Positions 42,796 through 50,470 of a DNA stretch of 59,263 bases are shown here, in pieces. Source of the DNA: Lysinibacillus_B sp036662795 (GTDB taxonomy: Bacteria > Bacillota > Bacilli > Bacillales_A > Planococcaceae); assembly GCF_036662795.1 (NCBI RefSeq), contig NZ_JBAFWZ010000020.1, forward strand, positions 1 to 59,263, given 5' to 3'. The position numbers were made by a program, and so were the translations under genes. Position 1 is the first letter of the stretch, and each line of letters opens with the position of its first letter. The notes below the pieces were generated by a model. That model was not told the DNA's origin. It ran no database searches and was given only the letters and a program-made list of their open reading frames with translations.

Positions 42796-42913
42796 GTTAA
42801 CCGTTAGATAACAAATACAGAACACTATAGTTAACTAAATAGAAACTTTTTTGTTTAAAGTCATTGACAGTTACGTATAAGTTAATTATTATATGGTTAA
42901 CAAGAGGTTAACC
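42796..42913. promoter_or_regulatory. Lysogeny-switch operator cluster
   Basis: GTTAAC sites occur at 42796 (GTTAACCGTTAGATAAC), 42830 and within the palindrome GGTTAAC-AAGAG-GTTAACC (42895-42913), with a GTTAAT variant at 42881. They lie between the divergent HTH genes, and a similar palindrome lies upstream of the integrase. Confidence 0.75.
42864..42892 (+). promoter_or_regulatory. Promoter of the divergent HTH gene
   Basis: TTGACA at 42864, a 17-bp spacer and TATTAT at 42887. One GTTAA-type site sits in the spacer and the 19-bp palindrome follows the -10, so repressor binding would block it. Confidence 0.75.
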
Positions 42914-42933
42914 TAAAGCAAGGAGGTAATTTT

Positions 42934-43416
42934 ATGACTCTTGAAAAATTAAAAGAAATCCGAGTTAAACATGAGTTAACTTATCAACAAGTTGCAGATG
43001 AAACTGGTATTTCAAAGGAACACTATTGGTTTATAGAAAATGGTAAACGTGGCTTAACTTATGAAATGGCGATACGAATTGCAAAAGTGTTTAATAAAAA
43101 TCCTGATGATATTTTTTTAAACAGGCAGTTAACTTGTTGTGAACTTTCGTGCGTTATATTGCAAAAGGAGGTGAGAGGGATGAAAAAGAGTGCGTTAAGA
43201 ATGAAACTTGCAAAAGCAAGAACTCAGCTTTCAATAACAATAGATAGCTTGGTAAAAGCTGTTCTTGAAGATAGTTCTTCATATGCAGATGCAGTAAAAA
43301 AAATAAAGAATACTAGATGGGTCTTCAGTGGAGAGTATTCTGAAATAATCATCGAAGATGCTATTAAAAAGGTTGAAAAAATTGCACTGGAACAGCCAAT
43401 AGAGAAGGACTGCTAG
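42934..43416 (+). CDS. XRE-family HTH protein fused in frame to a second small protein
   Basis: The frame encodes 160 residues. Residues 1-65 are a Cro-like helix-turn-helix (LTYQQVADETGISKEHYWFI, then NPDDIFLNRQL). A Cys-rich joint (TCCELSC) leads into a helical 78-residue unit starting MKKSALRMKLAKARTQLS. That unit has its own excellent RBS (AAAGGAGGTGAGAGGG) and ATG at 43180, so it may be made separately, and the upstream gene may have lost its stop. It is the rightward early gene of the element. The role of the second unit is unknown. Confidence 0.7.
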   Translation: MTLEKLKEIRVKHELTYQQVADETGISKEHYWFIENGKRGLTYEMAIRIAKVFNKNPDDIFLNRQLTCCELSCVILQKEVRGMKKSALRMKLAKARTQLSITIDSLVKAVLEDSSSYADAVKKIKNTRWVFSGEYSEIIIEDAIKKVEKIALEQPIEKDC

Positions 43417-43441
43417 TTCATAACAATCCTTCAAATAACTT

Positions 43442-43834
43442 TTAGATTGCTTTCATTGAATCTATCTTATCTTTTAGCATTTGATCAATGATTTTAAATT
43501 GTTCTTTAACATTTTCGAATTCAGAATCTAGTTCAATAAAGTCGTTTGATTGGGACTCAAGGACTTCCTTAAATTCTAGATACAGAATATCGAAAAAGGA
43601 GAAGAATGATGAAAATTCATAGTGATGCAAATCAATGAAGCACGAATAGTAAACTTTTGAACCAGTGCGCAAGCTATAAATCTCAGCTAAATCTAAGTGT
43701 AGTAAAGGTACATCATTTAAATTGTTGTGAAGTTTAAGTGTCTGATAAACAGAATTCATTCTATCAAACTGTTGGTTTAAATGTTCACGAAACTCCATGT
43801 AGCTTGCAAGTTCTTTTAGTATTAAATCATCCAT
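43442..43834 (-). CDS. Hypothetical acidic coiled-coil protein of the element
   Basis: The 130-residue soluble protein is rich in Leu, Glu and Asp, with helical ends and an aromatic central stretch (HHYEFSSFFSFFDILYLEF). No family is recognised. The start ATG at 43834 has GTGAGGTG upstream. It lies against the direction of the neighbouring early genes, as cargo or regulatory genes often do. Confidence 0.6.
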   Translation of the reverse strand: MDDLILKELASYMEFREHLNQQFDRMNSVYQTLKLHNNLNDVPLLHLDLAEIYSLRTGSKVYYSCFIDLHHYEFSSFFSFFDILYLEFKEVLESQSNDFIELDSEFENVKEQFKIIDQMLKDKIDSMKAI

Positions 43835-43892
43835 ATGTAATCACCTCACTTTCAAGGTGATTATAGCAAATAACTTGGGAGGAGGTGAGAGG

Positions 43893-43982
43893 GATGGAGC
43901 AGCAACCTTTAAAAAAAGAGGATGCGCTACAGATTGCTTTAAAGGCACTAACTGAGAAATTACATGGGTGTACATTTTTGTA
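43893..43982 (+). CDS. 29-residue peptide or truncated early gene
   Basis: ATG after a near-perfect RBS (GGAGGAGGTGAGAGGG) gives MEQQPLKKEDALQIALKALT and nine more residues before the stop. The RBS context is the same as at 43163-43179. It is probably the 5' remnant of a phage-type early gene, and marks where the conserved part of the element ends. Confidence 0.4.
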
Positions 43983-44183
43983 GGGGGAGGGTGCCCTTAT
44001 TGAAAACATAAAATTAATTTATGAAAGTAAATAGTTTATTTTACCAAAGTGATTACAAATTTTACTACGAATGTTCATGTGAAAAAACGCTCATGTATTC
44101 TGCACTATCTTTTATTCTAATATTGAATTATGATAGATTTTATACCATAATTATAATTAATATACAAATATTGGAGGGTGTTT

Positions 44184-45614
44184 ATGAAGAAATTTAAAAT
44201 ACTCCTTGTAGCGATGTTAGTTTCGTTGTCATTCAGTTTCGCGAACGCTGATGAATCGAGTGCTGCATCTGGAATATCAATCTATATTAATGATGTAAAA
44301 CAGTCCTACAGCGATAAGGCAATTATTAAAAATGGTTCAACTCTAGTTCCGCTTCGAGGAATATTTGAAGCTCTAGGTGCCGGAGTTATTTTTGATTCAG
44401 AGGACCGGTCTATTGAAGTATCAAAAACCACGGGCAAGATGTGGCTTAAAACCGCTTCGAAACCTACAGACCCATCCTACTCATTTTCTACAAAGATTTT
44501 TCTTAAAATCGGTTCGAAAACAACATACGTGAATGGAAAAAAAGTCACAATTGCGATGCCAGCTCAAATTGTAAAAGGTAGTACATTGGTTCCTTTACGC
44601 TTTATTAGTGAAACACTTGGTGCTGAGGTGAGATGGGACGCCAAGAAAAAAACAATCAAAATTATTACTCCAGAAGTATCAAAGCAAATGAAGGCTCATT
44701 TCATTGATGTTGGACAAGGCGACTCAACTCTATTACAACTTGCAACTGGAGAAAATGTTTTAGTGGATGCTGGCACTGATGAAGCTGGCGAAAAAGTAGT
44801 GGCTTATTTAAAATCGTTAGGAATCAAAAAGTTAGATTATGTAATTGCAACGCATCCAGATGATGAGCATATCGGAGGTATTACACATGTACTAAATGCA
44901 TTTCCGGTGGGCACTTTCATAGATTCTGGTGTAACACACACATCTCAAACTTATGAGGATATGCTATTTGCAATTAAAAAGAAAAAAGTAAAATATGTTG
45001 TACCAAAGCATGAGCAAATATTATTACACAACAATAATGTGAATTCGTATTTACAGATTTTAAATGCAAACCCCGATGCGGATGATATCGATGACGCTAG
45101 CTTAGTAGTAGCTGCTGGCTTTGGTAAAAGTGATGTCTTATTGATGGCCGATGCAGATAGCGAGATAGAAAGAAAATTATTATATTTTGCAGATATTCCT
45201 GGCACAATTATAAAAGCTGGTAATCATGGATCTGACATAAGCACTTCATTGGATTTCTTAAAATCTACTAGTTATCCTGAATCGGTTATTTTGAGTTACG
45301 GTAAAGACAACGCTTACGGTTATCCTCACAAAAGTGTTTTAGGTAACATCAAAGCAGTTGGTGCTAAAGCTTACTCGACGGCTCAAGATGGGACAATCAT
45401 CGCTACTATAAATAGTGATTCTTATTCAATTGACGCAAAAGAGTTCAAACCAGGTGATGAGGTAGTAGAACCAGAACCACCTACATCTCCTAATAATTCG
45501 TACAAGAACTGTACAGAGTTAAGAAAAGATTTCCCAAAAGGTGTTCAAAAGGGACATTGGGCTTACCAACCCAAAATGGACCTTGATGGAGACGGTTGGG
45601 CATGTGAATCTTAA
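44184..45614 (+). CDS. Secreted metallo-beta-lactamase-fold protein with copper-amine-oxidase-N and Excalibur domains
   Basis: The 476-residue protein has a signal peptide (about 1-30), two copper-amine-oxidase N-like repeats (about 33-80 and 95-155; GSTLVPLRGIFEALGA, GSTLVPLRFISETLGA), and a ComEC/Rec2-type MBL domain (about 165-410; AHFIDVGQGDSTLLQL, THPDDEHIGGI, AGNHGSDIS). A short linker leads to a C-terminal Excalibur domain (about 435-476; NCTELRKDFPKGV, DLDGDGWACE) with the calcium-binding DxDxDGxxCE. Likely an exported nuclease- or phosphodiesterase-like hydrolase. Start is the ATG at 44184; the GTG six bases earlier is inside the RBS GGAGGG. It may or may not belong to the element. 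Confidence 0.88.
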   Translation: MKKFKILLVAMLVSLSFSFANADESSAASGISIYINDVKQSYSDKAIIKNGSTLVPLRGIFEALGAGVIFDSEDRSIEVSKTTGKMWLKTASKPTDPSYSFSTKIFLKIGSKTTYVNGKKVTIAMPAQIVKGSTLVPLRFISETLGAEVRWDAKKKTIKIITPEVSKQMKAHFIDVGQGDSTLLQLATGENVLVDAGTDEAGEKVVAYLKSLGIKKLDYVIATHPDDEHIGGITHVLNAFPVGTFIDSGVTHTSQTYEDMLFAIKKKKVKYVVPKHEQILLHNNNVNSYLQILNANPDADDIDDASLVVAAGFGKSDVLLMADADSEIERKLLYFADIPGTIIKAGNHGSDISTSLDFLKSTSYPESVILSYGKDNAYGYPHKSVLGNIKAVGAKAYSTAQDGTIIATINSDSYSIDAKEFKPGDEVVEPEPPTSPNNSYKNCTELRKDFPKGVQKGHWAYQPKMDLDGDGWACES

Positions 45615-45627
45615 ATAACACGAAAAA

Positions 45628-45654
45628 GACTATCTCGGTTGAGGTAGTTTTTTT
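45628..45654 (+). terminator. Terminator of the MBL gene
   Basis: ACTATCTC pairs with GAGGTAGT with one G-T pair and a 4-nt loop, followed by seven T. Confidence 0.85.
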
Positions 45655-46071
45655 GATCGATTTTAAGTTGCCAAAAAGTGTTCTACAGGCAAGAGGATAA
45701 AAAACATAATGAAAAGGAAAATTTATGAAAAGAATTCAAAGGAGTTACATAGTAAATTTGAGTTTTAACCTATTATACAGCGGGTTGAGAAGTTTCCTGA
45801 AGAATAAAAAAGAGTATAGAACTATTAATTTCATAATTAACAGTATCCCCCACAATCGTTGGTATATCAATGATTGTGGGGGACTTTTTTGTTTTAACTT
45901 GGTAATTTGAATATGTGGTATTCAGGATAGGCATATAACTCTATAGAGTTCCTTTGTTACCTTGATTATTTATAGTCTATGAGCCACTCCTAAATTGTTT
46001 TAGAAAGTCATGTATATTGCCCTCTTGGAACGAAATATATTGAAGTAAAGATCTTTTGAGGGGGGAAAGAC
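45655..46071. other. Intergenic region with an orphan terminator, possible element border
   Basis: No supported gene is seen; a 61-codon frame at 45725-45910 runs through the terminator. The orphan terminator at 45846-45890 resembles that of odhB. Confidence 0.5.
45846..45890 (+). terminator. Orphan terminator
   Basis: TCCCCCACAATC pairs with GATTGTGGGGGA, then CTTTTTT. The stem shares CCCCCA/TGGGGG and a GGTATATC-like loop with the odhB terminator at 37666-37707, although no gene ends just upstream. Confidence 0.8.
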
Positions 46072-46821
46072 ATGAAATGGTTAGCCGTTATTAGTTATTT
46101 GGCAATGATTAGCATTAATGCTTTAGCCACCACGGTAGGGATAAACGGAAAAACGACAGGTGAAATCTCTAATGAAGTAGATGTATTATTTACTCCTGCC
46201 GGGTATGTGTTTGCTATTTGGGGGTTAATTTATATTTTACTAGGAATATGGCTCTTCCAACAGCTCCGTCTTCCAACAGATGAGGTGAGTCGGTATAGAA
46301 TAGATCTTTTCCTTATTACATGCCTTTACAATATCGCTTGGTTGTTGAGCTGGCATTATAATTACTTCCTTATATCTGTAGTAGTTATGATTTGCCTATT
46401 ATTAAGTTTGATTATCATTTATAGGAGTTATCCAGCAGGTGATTATCGCTTATCTGATAGACTGCCGTTTTCGGTTTATTTAGGGTGGATTAGTGTAGCG
46501 CTAATGGCAAATATCAGCTATGTACTGAAGTATTATGGCTGGAATGGTTGGGGTATTTCAGAACAAACGTGGGCCCAAATATTACTGTTATTAGCAACAT
46601 TATTAGCCTTTTATATTCGTGTGAAAAACAGAGATATTTTATTTTCATTCGTTGTTATTTGGGCTTTTATTGGTATTGCCGTACAAAATGGAAAAGATGC
46701 GGGAGCTTTATTCTATATGCCATTCGTTTACAGTTTATTGCTGTTGTTTTGGATATTTGTTGGGATGAAATGGGACATTCCTAGGAAGATGAAATCTTTA
46801 AAGCCTTCATCAAAAAATTAG
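46072..46821 (+). CDS. TspO/MBR-related (tryptophan-rich sensory) membrane protein
   Basis: The 249-residue membrane protein has about seven TM segments, longer than classical five-TM TspO. It shows TSPO-like blocks: LFTPAGYVFAIWGLIYILLG, YNIAWLLSWHYNYFL, and Trp/Tyr-rich helices (YYGWNGWGISEQTWAQ). TspO proteins bind porphyrins and are tied to stress signalling. RBS AGGGGGGAAAGAC. The function of the long form is unknown. Confidence 0.75.
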   Translation: MKWLAVISYLAMISINALATTVGINGKTTGEISNEVDVLFTPAGYVFAIWGLIYILLGIWLFQQLRLPTDEVSRYRIDLFLITCLYNIAWLLSWHYNYFLISVVVMICLLLSLIIIYRSYPAGDYRLSDRLPFSVYLGWISVALMANISYVLKYYGWNGWGISEQTWAQILLLLATLLAFYIRVKNRDILFSFVVIWAFIGIAVQNGKDAGALFYMPFVYSLLLLFWIFVGMKWDIPRKMKSLKPSSKN

Positions 46822-47101
46822 CTGTGAGTTATCAACATCTAGTTTTTTTTGAAGAGAAAAGAATCATATAATCTATTATAGGATTACTTGTACACCAATA
46901 AAGATATAGGAACTGGTATGAAATGAATAATGTTTAGATATTGAACCATCACATAATTTTATATGTCCGTAGAGATTTATGTGACTTTAGTCTTGTTGAA
47001 AGTGCGTAGCAAGGTGGGAATCGTATCCTTGAAGTGAATGTAAATGAATGCAAAATGAAGTATATATTAGCATATTGTTTCATATATCAGAAAAATGAAT
47101 A
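46822..47101. other. Intergenic region before the lysine riboswitch
   Basis: About 280 bp of AT-rich sequence with no supported gene or strong hairpin. Confidence 0.4.
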
Positions 47102-47130
47102 TTGACACATAAATCAGAATGTTGTAATAT
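47102..47130 (+). promoter_or_regulatory. Promoter of the lysine-riboswitch transcript
   Basis: TTGACA, a 17-bp spacer and TAATAT: a near-consensus sigma-A promoter about 20 bp upstream of the riboswitch. Confidence 0.85.
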
Positions 47131-47151
47131 TCTATTATTAATTAAATATAA

Positions 47152-47346
47152 ACCTCACAGTCTCGTGAGGTAGAGGCGCGGTATTTATTAGTTTTTCATA
47201 GAGTTAGAGCAAACGATGAAATGAAAAAGAAGGAAATATCGCCGAAGCGTGTTCGTAGGCTCACTACGTTTCGCTGGGTCTGCAATGAATAATTGCAGGA
47301 CTGTCTTGTTTGATCCTTCCCGTTCATTACAAGGTGTGCTATCTCA
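47152..47346 (+). ncRNA. Lysine riboswitch (L box)
   Basis: The conserved L-box core is present in order: GTGAGGTAGAGGCGCGG, AGAGC, GAAGGAAATATCGCCGAAGC, CTGGGTCTG, GGACTGTCTTG and GTGCTATCTCA. TGAGGTAG and CTATCTCA form P1. A leader hairpin (ACCTCAC...GTGAGGT, 47152-47171) overlaps the 5' side of P1 and may compete with it. A terminator at 47382 follows. Bound lysine would be expected to switch off the downstream ABC transporter. Confidence 0.93.
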
Positions 47347-47381
47347 ATATGGGAACTAGAGGATATGGGCTAATAATATTC

Positions 47382-47416
47382 AAGCGACCTTAAGTTCTTC
47401 TAAGGTCGCTTTATTT
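47382..47416 (+). terminator. Riboswitch-controlled terminator
   Basis: AAGCGACCTTA pairs perfectly with TAAGGTCGCTT, followed by TATTTATT. It lies between the aptamer and the transporter operon. Confidence 0.88.
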
Positions 47417-47450
47417 ATTGCCTAAACTTTCAGAAAAAGGAGAGAATCGT

Positions 47451-48305
47451 ATGAAAAAGAAGCTTTTAGTATTGATAGCAGGGATGATGACAGTGTTAAT
47501 TCTTGCTGCATGTGGTTCTGATGATGGTAAAACAGGTTCATCGTCAAATGACAATGACCAAGAAAAAGAAGAAAGCAATGTTTTACGAGTTGGGATGGAA
47601 GCAGGTTATCCACCGTTCAACTGGACTCAAATGGATGATGGAAACGGTGCAGTGAAAATCGACGGGGCTGCTGAATATGCAGGTGGCTATGATGTTGAAA
47701 TCGCCAAAAAGGTTGCTGAAGGTCTTGGCAAAGAGTTAGTTATTGTAAAGATGGAGTGGAACGGATTAGTTCCTGCCGTGCAGTCAGGTGTAGTTGATGC
47801 CATTATTGCAGGGATGAGTCCGACTGATGAACGAAAGGAATCAATCGATTTCACAGAAAACTATTATACGTCTGATTTTGTTATCGTTGTGAAAAAAGGT
47901 GGTCCATTTGAAAAAGCTAAAACATTAGAGGATTTTGCAAAGGCGAAAATCACATCTCAATTAGGTACGACTAACTATGATGTAATCGATCAAATTCCTA
48001 ATGTTGATAAACAAACAGCAATGGATGATTTCAATGCAATGCGCGTTGCATTAAAATCAGGCGTTATTGATGGCTATGTAGCGGAGCGTCCAGAAGCGGT
48101 TTCGTCAACAGCAGCGAATAAGGACTTTGCTTATGTAGAGCTTCAAAAAGGGTTTAAAACAAATCCAGCTGATACAGCAGTAGCAATCGGTGTACGTAAA
48201 GGGTCAGATCTTACAGACAAAATGAATGAAATTATTAAAGGTATTTCTGAAGAAGAACGTACAAAATTAATGGATGCTGCGATTGCTAATCAACCAGCTC
48301 AATAA
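47451..48305 (+). CDS. Amino-acid ABC transporter substrate-binding lipoprotein (predicted lysine)
   Basis: The 284-residue SBP_bac_3 family lipoprotein has a lipobox LAAC (about residues 18-21). Motifs: LRVGMEAGYPPFNWTQ, YDVEIAKKVAEGLGKELV, DAIIAGMSPTDERKESIDFT, QLGTTNYDVI. By family alone it would be called polar, glutamine or arginine binding, but the L-box upstream argues for lysine or a lysine-like substrate. Start is the ATG at 47451 after AAAGGAGAG; a TTG at 47418 lies inside the terminator region. Confidence 0.92.
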   Translation: MKKKLLVLIAGMMTVLILAACGSDDGKTGSSSNDNDQEKEESNVLRVGMEAGYPPFNWTQMDDGNGAVKIDGAAEYAGGYDVEIAKKVAEGLGKELVIVKMEWNGLVPAVQSGVVDAIIAGMSPTDERKESIDFTENYYTSDFVIVVKKGGPFEKAKTLEDFAKAKITSQLGTTNYDVIDQIPNVDKQTAMDDFNAMRVALKSGVIDGYVAERPEAVSSTAANKDFAYVELQKGFKTNPADTAVAIGVRKGSDLTDKMNEIIKGISEEERTKLMDAAIANQPAQ

Positions 48306-48316
48306 TAAATAATGGG

Positions 48317-48351
48317 ACTAGCCGAACATAATTTTGTCGGCTAGTTTTTCT
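48317..48351 (+). terminator. Internal attenuating hairpin after the binding-protein gene
   Basis: ACTAGCCGA pairs with TCGGCTAGT, followed by TTTTTCT. Partial termination here would give excess binding protein over permease, a common arrangement. Confidence 0.75.
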
Positions 48352-48385
48352 AAAAGACAGTGATTGAACTGTTAGGGGGATTTTC

Positions 48386-49123
48386 ATGAGTTTAGAAACA
48401 ATACTCAATATTCTAGAAAATAACTGGCCAATGTTTTTACGAGGTGCAGGGATAACGCTAATGATTGCAATTATTAGTACAATCATTGGTGTGCTTATCG
48501 GATTTTTTATTGGAATTATGCATACAATTCCAGTGCGAAAACGTTCGGTGAAAAGTATTGCTTTAAAAATATTTAACTTCATTTTATCGTGCTATGTTGA
48601 AGTATTCCGTGGTACTCCAATGATTGTACAGGCGATGGTAATATACTTCGGTTTATTCTCATATGGCATCAAGCTTGATACATTCGTCGCTGCACTAGTC
48701 GTAGTAGGTTTAAATACGGGTGCCTATATGGCAGAAATCGTACGCGGTGGCATTGTGTCCATCGATAAGGGGCAATATGAGGCGGCACAAGCAATCGGGA
48801 TGAACCATCTGCAAACGATGATTCATGTAGTTCTTCCACAGGTTGCTCGAAATATCCTACCTGCTACCGGTAATCAGTTAGTAATGAATATAAAGGATAC
48901 AGCAGTATTAAATGTTATAAGTGTAACCGAGCTTTATTTCCAATCAAAGTCGATTGCATCGATCAATTATAAATTTGCGGAAACATTTTTAATTACGTGT
49001 TTAATCTATTTAGCTATGACCTTTACAGCAACTCGTATCCTACGCTGGATAGAGAGAAGAATGGATGGACCTGATGCATATAAAAAAGTAGATCAACATA
49101 GCGGAGGGGAAGTCTTACAATGA
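48386..49123 (+). CDS. Amino-acid ABC transporter permease (predicted lysine)
   Basis: The 245-residue HisM/GlnP-type permease has about five TM segments. It shows the membrane-domain signature YVEVFRGTPMIVQAMVIYFG, GAYMAEIVRGGIVSIDKGQYEAAQAIGM and the EAA loop around HVVLPQVARNILP that contacts the ATPase. It overlaps the ATPase gene by 4 bp. Being the only permease, it probably forms a homodimer. RBS AGGGGGATTTTC. Confidence 0.93.
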   Translation: MSLETILNILENNWPMFLRGAGITLMIAIISTIIGVLIGFFIGIMHTIPVRKRSVKSIALKIFNFILSCYVEVFRGTPMIVQAMVIYFGLFSYGIKLDTFVAALVVVGLNTGAYMAEIVRGGIVSIDKGQYEAAQAIGMNHLQTMIHVVLPQVARNILPATGNQLVMNIKDTAVLNVISVTELYFQSKSIASINYKFAETFLITCLIYLAMTFTATRILRWIERRMDGPDAYKKVDQHSGGEVLQ

Positions 49124-49854
49124 CAAACGTAATTGAAATACAAAATTTAAGTAAATCTTTCGGCTCGAATGAAGTCCTTCGTGATGTGAATTTTAATGTG
49201 CAAAAAGGGGAGGTTGTTTGCTTAATCGGCTCATCTGGTTCTGGAAAATCAACCCTTCTACGCTGCATTAATCTACTTGAAACCCCGTCTGGTGGGAATA
49301 TCGTGTATAAAGGTGACAATATTTTAGGTGATAAGCATAATATTGAAAAATATCGTACACACTTAGGAATGGTTTTTCAGCAATTTAACCTTTTTAATAA
49401 TTTAGATGTCCTTGGCAATTGTATAGTAGGGCAGCAAAAGGTGCTAAAGCGTTCGAAGCAAGAGGCAACTGAAAAGGCACTAAAATATTTACAAGTTGTC
49501 GGCATGGATCAATACAAAAACGCAAAGCCACGACAGCTTTCTGGCGGTCAAAAGCAGCGTGTAGCGATTGCCCGAGCACTGGCAATGGATCCAGATGTAA
49601 TGCTATTTGATGAGCCAACATCTGCACTAGACCCAGAAATGGTAGGGGAAGTATTAAAAGTAATGCGTACGCTTGCAGACCAAGGGAATACAATGCTCAT
49701 TGTAACTCATGAGATGGAATTTGCGCGTGAAGTATCAGACCGAATTGTCTTTATGGATAAAGGGGTCATTGTTGAAGAGGGGCATCCTGACGAAGTGTTA
49801 GTGAATCCAAAGCACCAGCGTACAAAGGAATTTTTAAAGCGTACGTTAAAATAA
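49120..49854 (+). CDS. Amino-acid ABC transporter ATP-binding protein (predicted lysine)
   Basis: The 244-residue GlnQ/HisP-type ATPase has Walker A GSSGSGKSTLLR (about 37-48), the Q-loop in MVFQQFNLF, signature LSGGQKQRVAIARALA, Walker B VMLFDEPTSALDPE and H-loop VTHEMEFA. All are intact. Last gene of the riboswitch-controlled operon, followed by an inverted repeat. Confidence 0.95.
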   Translation: MTNVIEIQNLSKSFGSNEVLRDVNFNVQKGEVVCLIGSSGSGKSTLLRCINLLETPSGGNIVYKGDNILGDKHNIEKYRTHLGMVFQQFNLFNNLDVLGNCIVGQQKVLKRSKQEATEKALKYLQVVGMDQYKNAKPRQLSGGQKQRVAIARALAMDPDVMLFDEPTSALDPEMVGEVLKVMRTLADQGNTMLIVTHEMEFAREVSDRIVFMDKGVIVEEGHPDEVLVNPKHQRTKEFLKRTLK

Positions 49855-49858
49855 ACAT

Positions 49859-49890
49859 TCAATCGACAAGTGATGGGCTTGTCGATTGTC
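49859..49890 (+). terminator. Terminator of the ABC transporter operon
   Basis: CAATCGACAAG pairs perfectly with CTTGTCGATTG, then TCTATCCCTATCTTCTT. The T-tract is poor. Confidence 0.65.
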
Positions 49891-49895
49891 TATCC

Positions 49896-49991
49896 CTATC
49901 TTCTTGAATTCCATTCTGAATAAAAAATAAATATAATAGCAAATGCAATGGCAATTGCGAAAAAACAAACGGGAACAGGACCAAATGCCAT
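49896..49991 (-). CDS. 31-residue single-TM small protein
   Basis: MAFGPVPVCFFAIAIAFAII starts a 31-residue peptide with a hydrophobic helix (about 6-24) and a short charged tail ending SRR. RBS AAAGAGGTG with an 8-nt spacer is strong. It is too short for usual annotation. It resembles the tiny membrane peptides found in Bacillales; function is unknown. Confidence 0.6.
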   Translation of the reverse strand: MAFGPVPVCFFAIAIAFAIIFIFYSEWNSRR

Positions 49992-50160
49992 GAATAAATC
50001 ACCTCTTTAACAATATTTTAACATGTGGAATATAGCAAGGAAACGATTAAAAATACAATATTCTATCGCATTTTGCATATTTACTACCAAATATAATAAA
50101 AATCGTTTAAAATAAGTGTATCTGTTAGAGCATATGTCTCTTAAAAAGTGAGGGAAAATA

Positions 50161-50358
50161 ATGTTACATTTAAAATGGAAAGATGCGCCAACAATCCGTA
50201 CAGTAAAATGTGTACATACAAATGCATCAAAATATTTAGTATCCAATGTACTGACGGTTGGAAAAGAATACGAAGTGAAAAACGAAACAGAGGAGTTCAT
50301 CTTCGTTATTGATAATACAGGAAATGTAGGCGGTTATTACAAAGAATACTTTGAATAA
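50161..50358 (+). CDS. Conserved small protein (DUF6501-like)
   Basis: The 65-residue soluble beta-rich protein has VKCVHTNASKYLV, TVGKEYEVKNETEEF and GNVGGYYKEYFE, a pattern I recall from a conserved small Bacillus family (DUF6501). The start ATG is preceded by GTGAGGGAAAATA. Followed by a good terminator, so it is monocistronic. Function is unknown. Confidence 0.75.
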   Translation: MLHLKWKDAPTIRTVKCVHTNASKYLVSNVLTVGKEYEVKNETEEFIFVIDNTGNVGGYYKEYFE

Positions 50359-50378
50359 GGGTATTATGTAATAGGCTA

Positions 50379-50410
50379 GGGTGGTGGATAATTTCACTGC
50401 CCTTTTTTTT
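50379..50410 (+). terminator. Terminator of the small gene
   Basis: GGGTGGTG faces CACTGCCC (interrupted stem GGG-GTG/CAC-CCC), followed by eight T. Confidence 0.8.
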
Positions 50411-50421
50411 ACGGATAAGAA

Positions 50422-50463
50422 GAGGGGGTGCTAAGAACGTAAAGTGTTCTAAGCGCCCCCTTT
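50422..50463 (-). terminator. Terminator of the xpaC-telA operon
   Basis: On the minus strand AGGGGGCGCTTAGAAC pairs with GTTCTTAGCACCCCCT with one mismatch; a short T-rich tail follows. Confidence 0.8.
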
Positions 50464-50470
50464 GCTTTGT

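Noticed and set aside
45725..45910. 61-codon plus-strand frame before tspO
   Set aside because: It reads through the full terminator at 45846-45890, and the product has no recognisable features.
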